Shown: positions 26,594-35,552, numbered from the stretch's first letter. The stretch: DNA of 64,000 nt from Bacteroidetes bacterium SB0662_bin_6 (GCA_009839485.1 VXPQ01000047.1:79696-143695), one strand, 5' to 3'. Numbers and translations are program-made. Notes: generated by a model not told the origin, from the letters alone.

Positions 26594-27631
26594 ATGAAAA
26601 AGCAATATCGACACCTTATCGTCGTGTTGGCCCTCCTGCCGGGACTCGTTGCGTTCGAGGCCCTGGGGCAAAGCAACGAACGGTTCGGGACCGCCGCGCT
26701 GTCGGAGTTGACGGTGCCGGTTACTCCGCGAACCATTGCGCTTGGCTCTACCCTGACCGGTGGTATGAACGGGGCCTCGGGTGTGGAGGCGCTTATCTCC
26801 AACCCGGCGGCGATTCTGGTCAATCCGAGCACGACGGCTATGTTCAGCCGCATGAACTATGTGGCGGATGTAGGCGTCAACTACTTCGGGGTGACTCAGC
26901 GATTCGGAGCAAGTAACATCGGGCTTACTGTCACGAACTGGGACTACGGGGATATCCCTGAGACGACCGTAGAGAATCCCGAGATCGATCCGAACAATAC
27001 CTGGTCGGCCGCCACGATTGCAGTGGGACTCACGTACGGGCGCCAGTTGACGGATCGTATCGCAGCGGGGATTACCTTCAAGGGACTCAGCCAGCGCATT
27101 GACGATATCGATGCCCGCACCGTGGCGCTCGATGCCGGAATGACCTACATCGTCGGCGAGTCGGGGCTGCGTTTCGGCGTTAGCCTGCGCAACTTCGGAC
27201 CGCAGTTCAGTTTCGATGGCGTGGGCCTTCAGGATCCTATCATTACGGCGAGCCCCGCCGGGACGTATGAAGTGCCGGGCGAAATCCGGGATGTGCGCTC
27301 GGAGTTGCCCTCCATGCTGAATTTTGGCGCCGTGTATGAGAGCAATCTCAGTAGTGATCTGACTGCTACGGTTCTGGCGAATTTCCGGTCGAATTCGTAC
27401 GACGTGAACCAGTATGCGGGGGGACTCGAGTTAGCTTTTCAGGGGTTGCTCTTCATGCGTGCCGGTCTGGATGTATCCAGTGAGCAGGAACTGGTGCATT
27501 GGGCGGAATGGAATGTGGGGGCCGGTCTTGTGCTTCCGATCGGTCCAAGCCGGTTGATGGTTGATTATGCGTACCGTCCTTCCAAGGTGTTTAACAGCGT
27601 CAACGTTTTTGCTGCGTCGTTCACGCTCTGA
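26594..27631 (+). CDS. PorV/PorQ-like outer-membrane protein, third copy
   Basis: 345 residues with a signal peptide (HLIVVLALLPGLVAFEALGQ), the family pattern TVPVTPRTIALGSTLTG...EALISNPAAI, and a barrel-like remainder ending in FAASFTL. The family includes PorV, the cargo shuttle of type IX secretion. Lying last in a run with a TonB receptor and a T9SS-type cargo, it may serve that cargo; this is inference. AAGG-rich sequence precedes the ATG. A strong terminator follows. Confidence 0.78.
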   Translation: MKKQYRHLIVVLALLPGLVAFEALGQSNERFGTAALSELTVPVTPRTIALGSTLTGGMNGASGVEALISNPAAILVNPSTTAMFSRMNYVADVGVNYFGVTQRFGASNIGLTVTNWDYGDIPETTVENPEIDPNNTWSAATIAVGLTYGRQLTDRIAAGITFKGLSQRIDDIDARTVALDAGMTYIVGESGLRFGVSLRNFGPQFSFDGVGLQDPIITASPAGTYEVPGEIRDVRSELPSMLNFGAVYESNLSSDLTATVLANFRSNSYDVNQYAGGLELAFQGLLFMRAGLDVSSEQELVHWAEWNVGAGLVLPIGPSRLMVDYAYRPSKVFNSVNVFAASFTL

Positions 27632-27654
27632 ACGGAACACTGTTTTCATGGTTG

Positions 27655-27690
27655 AAAAGGGGCAGGCCGCCGGTGCGGTCTGCCCCTTTT
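27655..27690. terminator. Strong rho-independent terminator after the TonB-receptor locus
   Basis: AAAAGGGGCAGGCCGC (27655-27670) pairs with GCGGTCTGCCCCTTTT (27675-27690) over 16 pairs with a CGGT loop; the T-run is part of the stem, so it can work in both directions. It closes the three-gene locus 24 bases after the PorV-like stop. Confidence 0.88.
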
Positions 27691-27715
27691 GTCATTGGGC
27701 CGTTTATTAACGACG

Positions 27716-29893
27716 ATGCGCTGCTTCATCATTTTTCTGCCGGTCGTGCTCGCATGGGGTGTGTTTACCTCCGGATGCGGCTCTGGCGCGCCGGACGGGC
27801 GGGATGCCGCGCAGGATGCGGAAGATGCCGCGGATGGGGAAATTCGTTTTCGAAATCTGTCCGCCGAATTTACGGGGGACGAAGCCTGTTTCGACTGTCA
27901 TGAAGAACAGTACCGGGGGTTTCAGGAGCACGGGATGGCGAATTCGTTCTATCCCATGCGTTCCGCCGCGGTGGTCGAGGATTTTACCGGCGTAACGGTG
28001 CAGGACCCGAACCGGGGACTCTTTTATCGTCCGTACCGGGAGGGAGATCGTTTTTGGCTCGAAGAATTCAGGAGAGGGGCGGATGGAAGCAAAACGCATA
28101 GCCTGGTTCGTGAAATAGAGTACGTGGTTGGTAGCGGCACCGCTGCGCGTACGTACCTGGTAGAAGAGGGGGGGCGCTATTTCGAACTGCCCCTTACGTG
28201 GTATACCCAGGGAGAGAAGTGGGACCTCAGCCCCGGATACGAGGTGTCCAATTCCCGCTTTGACCGGCTTATTCCGGATCGCTGCATGGCCTGCCACAAC
28301 AGCTATCCGCACTCGACGCCGTTTGCGGAAGGAAAATACGAGGAAGTGCCGTATGGCATCGGATGCGAGCGGTGCCACGGTCCCGGTTCCGTGCATGTGG
28401 AGGCCCGGCTTGCTTCCCCGGAACCGGCAGGCGATATCGATGAGACGATCGTCAACCCCGCGCATCTTTCTCTCGAACGCCGCCTGGATGTGTGCCAGCA
28501 ATGCCACTTGCATACGACGGTATCGATGCTTCGGGACGGGCGCACAGCCTATGATTACCGCCCCTCCCGTCCGCTTTCCGAACACATGACGTTTTATGTG
28601 TCCGATACACCGGATTCGGGGGATGAAATTGACGCCATCTCCCATGCGGATTTAATGAAGAAGAGCGCATGTTTTATCGAGACGCAGACCTGGGAAAAGC
28701 CCATGGATTGCATGACCTGCCACAATCCGCACGAGGCATTCCGGCTGGCCGGGCCCGATTATTTCAATGCTACCTGTATGACCTGCCACGATACGGCGGC
28801 CCTGCAGGCTGCGTTGCCTTCGGAGGCTTCGCGTGCCGTGCATACGGAAGACGCTCATTGTTTTTCATGCCATATGCCGAAGGCGGCCGTTGAGGGAACG
28901 CCGCATACCTCGTTTACGGATCATCGTATTCGCGTAGTGCGGGAACGGGAGGAGGATGCTGCATCTGATGTAGCATCGAGCGGCGAGGCGCCGGTCGAAC
29001 GCATTCGGCTACGTCCCTATTATGCCGTGGACGATTCGACAGACGCTTATGCCGGCATGGCCTATGTCATCCGGGGATTGCAGCAACAGGATACGACGGC
29101 GCTCCGGCATGGCGTGACGTTGCTCGGCGCCACGGCGGGAGCGTTCGGCGAAGCGCAGTATCTTCTCGGGTACGGGCACATGCAACTTGGAGAGATGGAG
29201 CGCGCCGTGGAGCCGCTGGAGCGGGCGGTGGCCCTGGAATCCAAACCGGAGCGGCTGAATGCTTTGGCGCAAACGTACGAGCGACTGGGGCGCGAAGGAA
29301 CGGCGATTCGGGATTTGTACGAGCAGGCGCTGGCTACCCAGCCTGCACTGGCGAGTGTGCGCGTCAATTACGGACGCTATCTGGAGACCCGGGGCGAACT
29401 GACGGCGGCGGTTGCACAGTACCAGGCGGCTATTGCCGAGTATCCATGGCTGGAGGCTGCTCATTTCAATCTTGGAACGGCCCGGCTGCGGCAGGGGGAT
29501 CGAATCGGCGCCGAACGGTCTCTCCGCGAGGCGGTTCTTCTTAATCCGGATGGCGGGCAGGCATTGGGGAATCTGGGGCTATTGCTTGCAGGAAGCGGGC
29601 GGCCGGAAGAGGCGCGCACCTTTTTTGAGCAGGCGGTGCGTGCAGAGCCGGAAAACCCCGTGGCCTTCGGTAATCTTGGCGCGCTGCATTTGAATGAAGG
29701 CCGCCCGGATATTGCCGTACGGTTGTTTTCGAGAGCCGTGGAACTCGATCCGTCGTACGTCGACGGGTTGGTCAATCTGGCGCTGGCCTGGTACCTGCAA
29801 GGGGAGGACGACCGGGCGCGCATGTATGCGGAGCGGGCCCTGCGTCTGGCGCCGAATCACCCGCAAGCCCGGCAAATCCTGGATGCGGTGTGA
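27716..29893 (+). CDS. Seven-heme cytochrome c fused to TPR repeats
   Basis: About 725 residues. An N-terminal export signal ends in SGCGSG, possibly a lipobox. Seven CxxCH sites follow: CFDCH (residue 58), CMACH (190), CERCH (218), CQQCH (259), CMTCH (332), CMTCH (355) and CFSCH (381). This cytochrome c554-like part is followed, from about residue 450, by TPR units (GEMERAVEPLERAVALES, NLGTARLRQGDRIGAERSLREAVLLNPDG, NEGRPDIAVRLFSRAVELDPS). It is likely an exported electron carrier or redox enzyme with a protein-binding tail; the substrate is unknown. The ATG at 27716 is favoured over 27689 for the signal. The ccm genes at 8.8-11 kb could mature it. Confidence 0.87.
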   Translation: MRCFIIFLPVVLAWGVFTSGCGSGAPDGRDAAQDAEDAADGEIRFRNLSAEFTGDEACFDCHEEQYRGFQEHGMANSFYPMRSAAVVEDFTGVTVQDPNRGLFYRPYREGDRFWLEEFRRGADGSKTHSLVREIEYVVGSGTAARTYLVEEGGRYFELPLTWYTQGEKWDLSPGYEVSNSRFDRLIPDRCMACHNSYPHSTPFAEGKYEEVPYGIGCERCHGPGSVHVEARLASPEPAGDIDETIVNPAHLSLERRLDVCQQCHLHTTVSMLRDGRTAYDYRPSRPLSEHMTFYVSDTPDSGDEIDAISHADLMKKSACFIETQTWEKPMDCMTCHNPHEAFRLAGPDYFNATCMTCHDTAALQAALPSEASRAVHTEDAHCFSCHMPKAAVEGTPHTSFTDHRIRVVREREEDAASDVASSGEAPVERIRLRPYYAVDDSTDAYAGMAYVIRGLQQQDTTALRHGVTLLGATAGAFGEAQYLLGYGHMQLGEMERAVEPLERAVALESKPERLNALAQTYERLGREGTAIRDLYEQALATQPALASVRVNYGRYLETRGELTAAVAQYQAAIAEYPWLEAAHFNLGTARLRQGDRIGAERSLREAVLLNPDGGQALGNLGLLLAGSGRPEEARTFFEQAVRAEPENPVAFGNLGALHLNEGRPDIAVRLFSRAVELDPSYVDGLVNLALAWYLQGEDDRARMYAERALRLAPNHPQARQILDAV

Positions 29894-30026
29894 TTGCAGG
29901 GAGATGCGTTTGTTTTCGGTCGGGCGCGAACGGACGTAACAAGTTTGCTATGCTCTCCGTATAACAGGCGGGGCCCTCTACCCTTTTCGCCAGCGCAGTT
30001 CGGGAAGTAGCCCGACAACCGGCAGC

Positions 30027-31031
30027 TTATTCCGCCGTAATCCAGTGGCGCTTCTCAAAATCGACGGGCTCGAATTCCCGGCCTGCGATATGGCGCATGA
30101 TCTGCTGTGCATGGACCCGCCCGTTTTCGATGAACCACCGGCCTGTTCGGCGTCCTCCGCATACGGTGCCCGCGATGTACACGCCTTTGCGCGTGGTTTC
30201 AAACGATTGTGGATCGAAGATCGGGGTATCCCATTCGTCCGCGGCGGTTTCGATGCCGACGGTCTCCAGAAACGAGTAGTCGGGATGATAGCCTGTGAGT
30301 GCGAGGACGTAGTCGTTTCCGATCTCGTCCACACCCTCCGGTCCTTCGATGACGAGAGATGATTCTCTGATTTCCCGAACGACGGTTTCGAACCGGGCTG
30401 TGATCGCGCCCTGTTTGATTCGGTTTTCGAGGTCGGGCTTGATCCAGTATTTGATCCTGTTTGAAAGTTCTGTCCCCCGCACAAGGAGGGTGACGTGCGC
30501 GCCATGCCGGCTACAGTCCAATGCAGCCTTTGCTGCCGAATTACGCGCTCCGATCACGGCCACACGCTGCCCGAAATAGGGATAGGGTTCCTTGTAGTAA
30601 TGGGTTACTTTCGGTAAATCTTCTCCCGGGACATGCAGCAGGTTCGGATAGTCGAAGAAACCGGTCGCGATGACCACGCGCCGGGCAGCTATGACGTCCT
30701 TGTCCGTGACGACCCGGAAGGCATCGCATTCCCCGTCTATCCCTCGGACGCGTTCGTACAGGCGCAGGTCGATGTTTTCGTTTTGCGCCACGCGGCGATA
30801 GTACTCGATGGCCTCTTCGCGAAGCGGCTTGTTCCCATGTACGGGGAAAGGATGTCCCCCGATCTCAATGAGTTCGGGAGTCGAGAAGAACTCCATCTTC
30901 ACGGGATAACCGACGAGGGACTGTACGACGGTCCCTTTCTCCACGATCACGGCACGGAGACCTTCGCGCTGGGCCCGGATGGCACAGGCCAGCCCGACGG
31001 GGCCGGCGCCGACGATAACCACGTCCGTCAT
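30027..31031 (-). CDS. ypdA: YpdA-family NADPH-dependent flavin reductase (putative bacillithiol disulfide reductase)
   Basis: 334 residues of the thioredoxin-reductase-like fold. FAD-binding DVVIVGAGPVGLACAIRAQ at the N-terminus, ATGFFDYPN, NAD(P)-binding VAVIGARNSAAKAALDCSRHGA near residue 170, and ALTGYHPDYSFLETVGIE near the C-terminus, all typical of YpdA/Bdr, which reduces bacillithiol disulfide in the cytoplasm. The family lacks the CxxC pair of thioredoxin reductase, and none is seen here. It fits an organism that uses bacillithiol rather than glutathione. It follows tadA on the same strand. Confidence 0.88.
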   Translation of the reverse strand: MTDVVIVGAGPVGLACAIRAQREGLRAVIVEKGTVVQSLVGYPVKMEFFSTPELIEIGGHPFPVHGNKPLREEAIEYYRRVAQNENIDLRLYERVRGIDGECDAFRVVTDKDVIAARRVVIATGFFDYPNLLHVPGEDLPKVTHYYKEPYPYFGQRVAVIGARNSAAKAALDCSRHGAHVTLLVRGTELSNRIKYWIKPDLENRIKQGAITARFETVVREIRESSLVIEGPEGVDEIGNDYVLALTGYHPDYSFLETVGIETAADEWDTPIFDPQSFETTRKGVYIAGTVCGGRRTGRWFIENGRVHAQQIMRHIAGREFEPVDFEKRHWITAE

Positions 31032-31056
31032 GGCGCGTACACAGGGGATTCAGGGG

Positions 31057-31533
31057 TTACAGGGCAATACGGCGTTTCCGAAAGAAAGCCTGCATGAGTT
31101 CGGCGGCGCGTTCTCCTTCGACGCCCGATACGACCTCCATCTGGTGATTGAGCCGCTTATCTCTTGGGATGTCGTACAGGGTCGAGGCACTGCCGGCTTT
31201 TTCATCGAAGGCTCCAAACACGAGCCGATCGATGCGTGCCCACACGAGTGCTCCGGCGCACATGGGGCAGGGTTCAAGGGTTACGTAGAGCGTGCATCCA
31301 CGAAGGATTTTAGCTCCGAGGGTTTCACATGCCGCCGTAAGAGCGATCATTTCCGCGTGGGCGGTTGGATCCTGGAGGCGCTCGACCATGTTGCGGCCTC
31401 GCCCCACAATCTCGCCGGCATGTACTACGACGGCGCCCACAGGCACCTCATCCTCGTCCCAGGCTGTCTCAGCTTCCCTGAGAGCGAGTTGCATCCATTT
31501 TTTATCCGGTTCCAGGAAGTCGGACAGGCTCAT
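31057..31533 (-). CDS. tadA: tRNA-specific adenosine deaminase TadA
   Basis: Converts the wobble adenosine of tRNA-Arg(ACG) to inosine. 158 residues with the zinc-binding deaminase signature: PTAHAEMIAL (His ligand and catalytic Glu) and LEPCPMCAGALVWARI (two Cys ligands). The start at 31533 (MSLSDFLEPDKKWMQLALREA) fits the family; the open frame goes on upstream into Ser-rich sequence. A small membrane protein gene precedes it by 28 bases. Confidence 0.93.
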   Translation of the reverse strand: MSLSDFLEPDKKWMQLALREAETAWDEDEVPVGAVVVHAGEIVGRGRNMVERLQDPTAHAEMIALTAACETLGAKILRGCTLYVTLEPCPMCAGALVWARIDRLVFGAFDEKAGSASTLYDIPRDKRLNHQMEVVSGVEGERAAELMQAFFRKRRIAL

Positions 31534-31561
31534 ACGGACAGGCTCATGAGAACCGGCAGGA

Positions 31562-31747
31562 TCAACGCCGGCGTCGGAGGGCGTCGATGAACCGGAGAAT
31601 GATGGCGATGACGAGAAGGACAAGCAACACCGGCAGCACAACCCGACCAATGGCCGCGCCTACCTTTAGAATGACGCTGAGCACGCCCCCTGCCACGATC
31701 AGTACGATGACGACCGCAATCCACCTTAACAGTTTCTGGATGTCCAT
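31562..31747 (-). CDS. Small two-helix membrane protein
   Basis: 61 residues: MDIQKLLRW, two hydrophobic segments (IAVVIVLIVAGGVLSVILKVG and VVLPVLLVLLVIAIILRFI), and a basic end (DALRRRR). I do not recognise a family. The start at 31747 was chosen because upstream of it the frame runs through repeat sequence. Position 28 bases ahead of tadA suggests co-transcription. A GGATACTC motif lies 10-27 bases before its start. Confidence 0.6.
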   Translation of the reverse strand: MDIQKLLRWIAVVIVLIVAGGVLSVILKVGAAIGRVVLPVLLVLLVIAIILRFIDALRRRR

Positions 31748-31756
31748 ATCGTCCGT

Positions 31757-31774
31757 AATAAGAGTATCCTTAAT
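31757..31774 (+). repeat. GAGTATCC-type dispersed motif
   Basis: AATAAGAGTATCCTTAAT. In the sense of the downstream small gene (minus strand) it reads TTAAGGATACTCTT. Confidence 0.45.
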
Positions 31775-31823
31775 ATAAGGCGAGGACAAGGTTATTACAT
31801 CGGCCAGGCAGTTTGTTCGTGTT

Positions 31824-31978
31824 TCGCCACCGAGAACAGGGACCTTGGGACGCGCATTCGAACAAAACACCGGGCCTGGGATATCCTGCAAACTCGCGGC
31901 CAACCGCACGTTTATGTTTTGAGAGAAGGCGTCTCCCAAGGTCCTCGCCCATGCGGATTTAATCAGAGGTTCCTATAG
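31824..31978 (+). repeat. Structured dispersed element, copy B (5'-shortened)
   Basis: Matches copy A from CCGAGAACAGGGACC onward, and ends CGGATTTAATCAGAGGTTCCTATAG as copy C does. It lacks the outer 50 bases found on the other side of copies A and C. The outer arms are GGACCTTGGGACGCGC (31840-31855) and a right arm with two changes (GTCTCCCAAGGTCC). Confidence 0.78.
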
Positions 31979-32010
31979 ACTATATTGGACTATAATAGGT
32001 TGGCGTGGTC

Positions 32011-32028
32011 TTAATCGGAGTATCCTTA
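32011..32028 (+). repeat. GAGTATCC-type dispersed motif
   Basis: TTAATCGGAGTATCCTTA directly before the glyQS stop region, 30 bases after copy B of the structured element. Its TTAATC-GGAG-CCT core is similar to the end of that element. Confidence 0.45.
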
Positions 32029-32031
32029 GCG

Positions 32032-33468
32032 TTACGTAGATCGTGACCAACTCCGCATCCGGTCCTTCAGATAGTCTGCCGCATTGTTTTTCGGGATGCG
32101 CTCCTGGATCATGGAATCCCGATCCCGGATGGTAACGGTGCCCGTCTCCATGGTTTCGCCATCGACGGTGATACAGAACGGCGTCCCGGCTTCGTCCATC
32201 CGCCGGTACCGCTTCCCGATGGATCCGCTATCGTCATAGAATGCATTGAAATGTCCGCGTAGATCGGCGGCGAGGGCCTGGGCCGTTTCAGGCATCCCGT
32301 CCCGTTTGACCAGCGGGAAAACAGCGGCCTTTACAGGGGCCACTTCGGGATGAAACTTCATGACGATGCGTTCTTCGTCTTCGACACGCTCCTCTTCGTA
32401 TGCCTCGCACAGCAACATCAGAATGGTGCGGTCCAGCCCGGCCGAGGTTTCGACGACATACGGGATGTATTTTTCCTTCCGATGCGGATCGAAATACTCC
32501 ATCTTCTTGCCGGAGAATTCCTGGTGGCGTTTCAGATCGAAGTCGGTACGCGAGTGAATACCTTCAATTTCCTGCCATCCCATGGGGAAGGCGTACTGCA
32601 CATCGAAGGCTGCATCGGCATAGTGCGCTAACTTTTCGTGTTCATGCCAGCGCAAATGCTCCGGACGGATACCATTGTCTATGTGCCACTGCATTCGTTT
32701 GGCCCGCCACTCCTCGAAATACTCCATTTGTGTGCCGGGACGGACGAAATACTGCATTTCCATCTGCTCGAATTCGCGCATCCGGAAAATGAATCGGCGG
32801 GCGACGATCTCGTTGCGAAAGGCCTTTCCGATTTGCGCAATGCCGAACGGGACCTGCTGCCGGGCCGTTTCCTGCGCCAGGCGGAAATTCACGAAGATCC
32901 CCTGGGCTGTTTCGGGGCGAAGGTAGATTTTGGTCTCGTCATCGACGACCGCGCCGGCATGCGTTTCGAACATCAGGTTGAATTGCCGTACCTCGGTCCA
33001 GTCGAAGGCGCCGGAGTCAGGCCCCCGAATCTCTTCGTCGAGAATGATCCGATGGAGTTCCTTCGGCATATCGTCGCTATGCAGTGCTGCGACAAAGCGG
33101 GTCCGTAATTCGCCTGCCTGTTTCTCCTTGCCGGAAGCCTCCAGTTTCCCGATGTGCCGCTCGATCAGCTCATCGGCCCGGTACCTGCGCTTCGATGCCT
33201 TGTCGTCGATCATGGGATCATGGAAGGCGTCTACATGCCCGGACGCTTTCCAAACGGTCGGATGCATGAGAATAGCTGCGTCGAGCCCTTCGATATTGTC
33301 GTGCCGGTACACCATCTCCCGCCACCACCGCTCCGTGACGTTGCGCTTCAATTCGACGCCCAGTGGACCATAATCGTATGTGGCGCCGAGGCCGCCGTAA
33401 ACATCCGAAGACGGGAAGATGAATCCGCGGCGCTTGGAAAGGGAAACGATTTTTTCCAGAAGGTCCAT
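32032..33468 (-). CDS. glyQS: Glycyl-tRNA synthetase, dimeric type
   Basis: Class II synthetase that charges tRNA-Gly. 478 residues as one chain (the alpha2 type, not the bacterial GlyQ+GlyS tetramer). Landmarks: SLSKRRGFIFPSSDVYGGLGATYDYGPLG at the N-terminus, LRPETAQGIFVNF, FGIAQIGKAFRNEI (motif 2) and FRMREFEQMEMQYF. The C-terminal anticodon-binding domain begins near residue 370 (APVKAAVFPLVKRDG) and ends with ITVDGETMETGTVTIRDRDSM. A GAGAATAAACG stretch precedes the ATG. Confidence 0.95.
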   Translation of the reverse strand: MDLLEKIVSLSKRRGFIFPSSDVYGGLGATYDYGPLGVELKRNVTERWWREMVYRHDNIEGLDAAILMHPTVWKASGHVDAFHDPMIDDKASKRRYRADELIERHIGKLEASGKEKQAGELRTRFVAALHSDDMPKELHRIILDEEIRGPDSGAFDWTEVRQFNLMFETHAGAVVDDETKIYLRPETAQGIFVNFRLAQETARQQVPFGIAQIGKAFRNEIVARRFIFRMREFEQMEMQYFVRPGTQMEYFEEWRAKRMQWHIDNGIRPEHLRWHEHEKLAHYADAAFDVQYAFPMGWQEIEGIHSRTDFDLKRHQEFSGKKMEYFDPHRKEKYIPYVVETSAGLDRTILMLLCEAYEEERVEDEERIVMKFHPEVAPVKAAVFPLVKRDGMPETAQALAADLRGHFNAFYDDSGSIGKRYRRMDEAGTPFCITVDGETMETGTVTIRDRDSMIQERIPKNNAADYLKDRMRSWSRST

Positions 33469-33593
33469 AGGAGAATAAACGAATACGGGGGAACGTCCGG
33501 GTAATACCGGAATGCGGGGCTCATACCGGGGAAGGCGCCGGTATGATTCCGCAAGCGGTTGAAAACCGTATGAGGGGTTGCCGAAGGAAGCGT

Positions 33594-34343
33594 CTACAAC
33601 AATTGACGTTCCGCCATGGAAGTGTATCCGTTTCCAGCGACAATGAGGTGATCGTGAATGGGAATGCCCATCATTTTGCCGGCGGCCACCAGTTGCCGGG
33701 TGATCCTGATATCTTCCTGACTGGGTTCCGGGTTACCTGACGGGTGGTTGTGTACGCAGATCACCGAAGCGGCATTTTCAAGGACGGCTTGCTGGAAAAC
33801 GGCCCTCGGTTCGACAATGCTGGCCGCAAGCCCCCCTTCGCTCACCCGAACGTCTCCTATAATGATGTTCGCCGTGTTGAGCAAAACGAGCTCGAACACT
33901 TCCGTACGCATATCACGCAATTTCGGTACGTAGACGGCTGCCACGTCATCGGGCGAACATACCTGTATTTCCTTTCGATCGGTTTGCTGCGCTTCGACGC
34001 GTCGGCCAATCTCGAACGCGGCCGCGAGTTGGGCTGCCTTGGCCGGACCGATCCCTGCGACGCGCATCATTTCCCGCATATCCCGGCGGGAAAGGTCACG
34101 CAGTGTACCGAACGTATGCAGCAGCGTACGCCCAAGCTGAATGGCCGACACGGAACCGGAACGGGTATGCGTACCTGATCTAAACACCACCCCGATCAAT
34201 TCGGCATCCGACAGCGCATCGGTATGTCCGCTCAGAAGGCGCTCGCTCGGGCGTTCTTCTTCCGCCCAGTTGCGAATGGGTACCCGGTATTGAATTTCCG
34301 GATCCGAAACAGGATCGATCCGGGCAAGAGGATTCAGGGCCAT
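33594..34343 (-). CDS. radC: RadC-family JAB/MPN domain protein
   Basis: 249 residues: an N-terminal helix-hairpin-helix region (ELIGVVFRSG..., MMRVAGIGPAKAAQLAAAFE) and a C-terminal MPN/JAB domain with the metal motif VHNHPSGNPEPSQEDIRIT (HxHPSG...D), as in RadC. The historical link to DNA repair is weak; the biochemical role is unsettled. Full length and all motif residues are present. It is 88 bases downstream of rho on the same strand. Confidence 0.92.
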   Translation of the reverse strand: MALNPLARIDPVSDPEIQYRVPIRNWAEEERPSERLLSGHTDALSDAELIGVVFRSGTHTRSGSVSAIQLGRTLLHTFGTLRDLSRRDMREMMRVAGIGPAKAAQLAAAFEIGRRVEAQQTDRKEIQVCSPDDVAAVYVPKLRDMRTEVFELVLLNTANIIIGDVRVSEGGLAASIVEPRAVFQQAVLENAASVICVHNHPSGNPEPSQEDIRITRQLVAAGKMMGIPIHDHLIVAGNGYTSMAERQLL

Positions 34344-34430
34344 GCGAGAAGCCGATCGAAGAGGGGCAAAGAGATCCTATAGACCCCGCAAGGCGGAAAA
34401 TATAACCCCCATACCCCTCCGTACGTTGGC

Positions 34431-35552
34431 TTATCCGTATCCTTCGCTCGGAACCAATTCGTTGAGCAGGTGCGCGTTGGTGGGGGATTGTTGGAGATGG
34501 CGAATCAGCGCTTGCATGGCTTCGATAGGAGGCCGCGAATTGAGTGCCCGGAACAGCCTGTGATGCTGATCTATTGCATCTCCAATAAGTCGTTCTTCGT
34601 TGCGTGTGCCGCTTTTGCGCAGGTTGATGGCCGGGAAAATGCGTTTGTCGGCCATTTCCCGGTCAAGCACGATCTCCGAATTGCCCGTTCCCTTGAATTC
34701 TTCGAAAATAACGTCGTCCATACGGCTGCCTGTCTCGATAAGCGCCGTAGCCACGATGGTGAGTGATCCTCCATCCTCGATGTTGCGGGCAGAGCCGAAT
34801 ATCCGCCGGGGGATCTGCAATGCCTTCGCGTCCAGGCCGCCGGAAAGCGTGCGTCCGCTTCCGGACAGGTACAAGTTGAATGTTCGGCCCAGTCTCGTCA
34901 ATGAATCGAGCAGGAGCACCACATCCTTTCCCATTTCCACGAGGCGCCGGGCATATTCGAGCGCCAGGGTGGAGACACGCACATGATTATCTTCTTCCCT
35001 GTCATTCGAGGAGGCGAATACTTGCGCTGCCGTGGCCCGCTTGAAGTCGGTCACTTCCTCGGGGCGCTCATCGACCAGCAGCGCCACCAACGCTACGTCC
35101 GGGTGATTCTGCGTAATAGCGGCGGCCATTTTCTTCAGCAGGATCGTTTTGCCAGTTCGGGGCGGCGCCACGATCAAGGCGCGTTGTCCCTTGCCGATGG
35201 GGGACACGAGGTCCACGACGCGCATGGAAATGTCCCCGGGCGCTGTAACCAGTTCCAGTTTCTCATCCGGGTAGATGGTTTGTCCGGCGTCGAAATCGGG
35301 TATCTCGGCCCAGGCTTCGGGCGGCATGCCCATCACGCTGTCGATTCGGGCTACCTGCAAAGCGCCTTTTCGCCCCGGCCGCAGGGTACCTGTCATGAGG
35401 CATCCGTCCCGAAGGTGAAATTTTCGCACCAGTGGCGGCGATGTAAAGGGGTCGCTGTTTCCTTTCGGCAAATCCGGGCGAAAGGTCCGGATGAAACCGA
35501 ATTTTTTGTCCCCGATCATTTCGAGGAGACCTTCAAAGCGTTTTTCCGACAT
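34431..35552 (-). CDS. rho: Transcription termination factor Rho (short form)
   Basis: Hexameric RNA helicase that ends transcription. 373 residues, shorter than the usual 420: it begins with the cold-shock-like RNA-binding domain (FEGLLEMIGDKKFGFIRTF, LRDGCLMTGTLR) and has no clear N-terminal helical Rho_N domain. The motor is intact: PIGKGQRALIVAPPRTGKT (Walker A), VALLVDERPEEVTDF, DVVLLLDSLTRLGRTFN (Walker B), the Q-loop with SGGLDAKAL, and R-loop FKGTGNSEIVLDR. The ATG at 35552 is the first in frame. It is divergent from the hydrolase gene across 270 bases. Confidence 0.93.
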   Translation of the reverse strand: MSEKRFEGLLEMIGDKKFGFIRTFRPDLPKGNSDPFTSPPLVRKFHLRDGCLMTGTLRPGRKGALQVARIDSVMGMPPEAWAEIPDFDAGQTIYPDEKLELVTAPGDISMRVVDLVSPIGKGQRALIVAPPRTGKTILLKKMAAAITQNHPDVALVALLVDERPEEVTDFKRATAAQVFASSNDREEDNHVRVSTLALEYARRLVEMGKDVVLLLDSLTRLGRTFNLYLSGSGRTLSGGLDAKALQIPRRIFGSARNIEDGGSLTIVATALIETGSRMDDVIFEEFKGTGNSEIVLDREMADKRIFPAINLRKSGTRNEERLIGDAIDQHHRLFRALNSRPPIEAMQALIRHLQQSPTNAHLLNELVPSEGYG

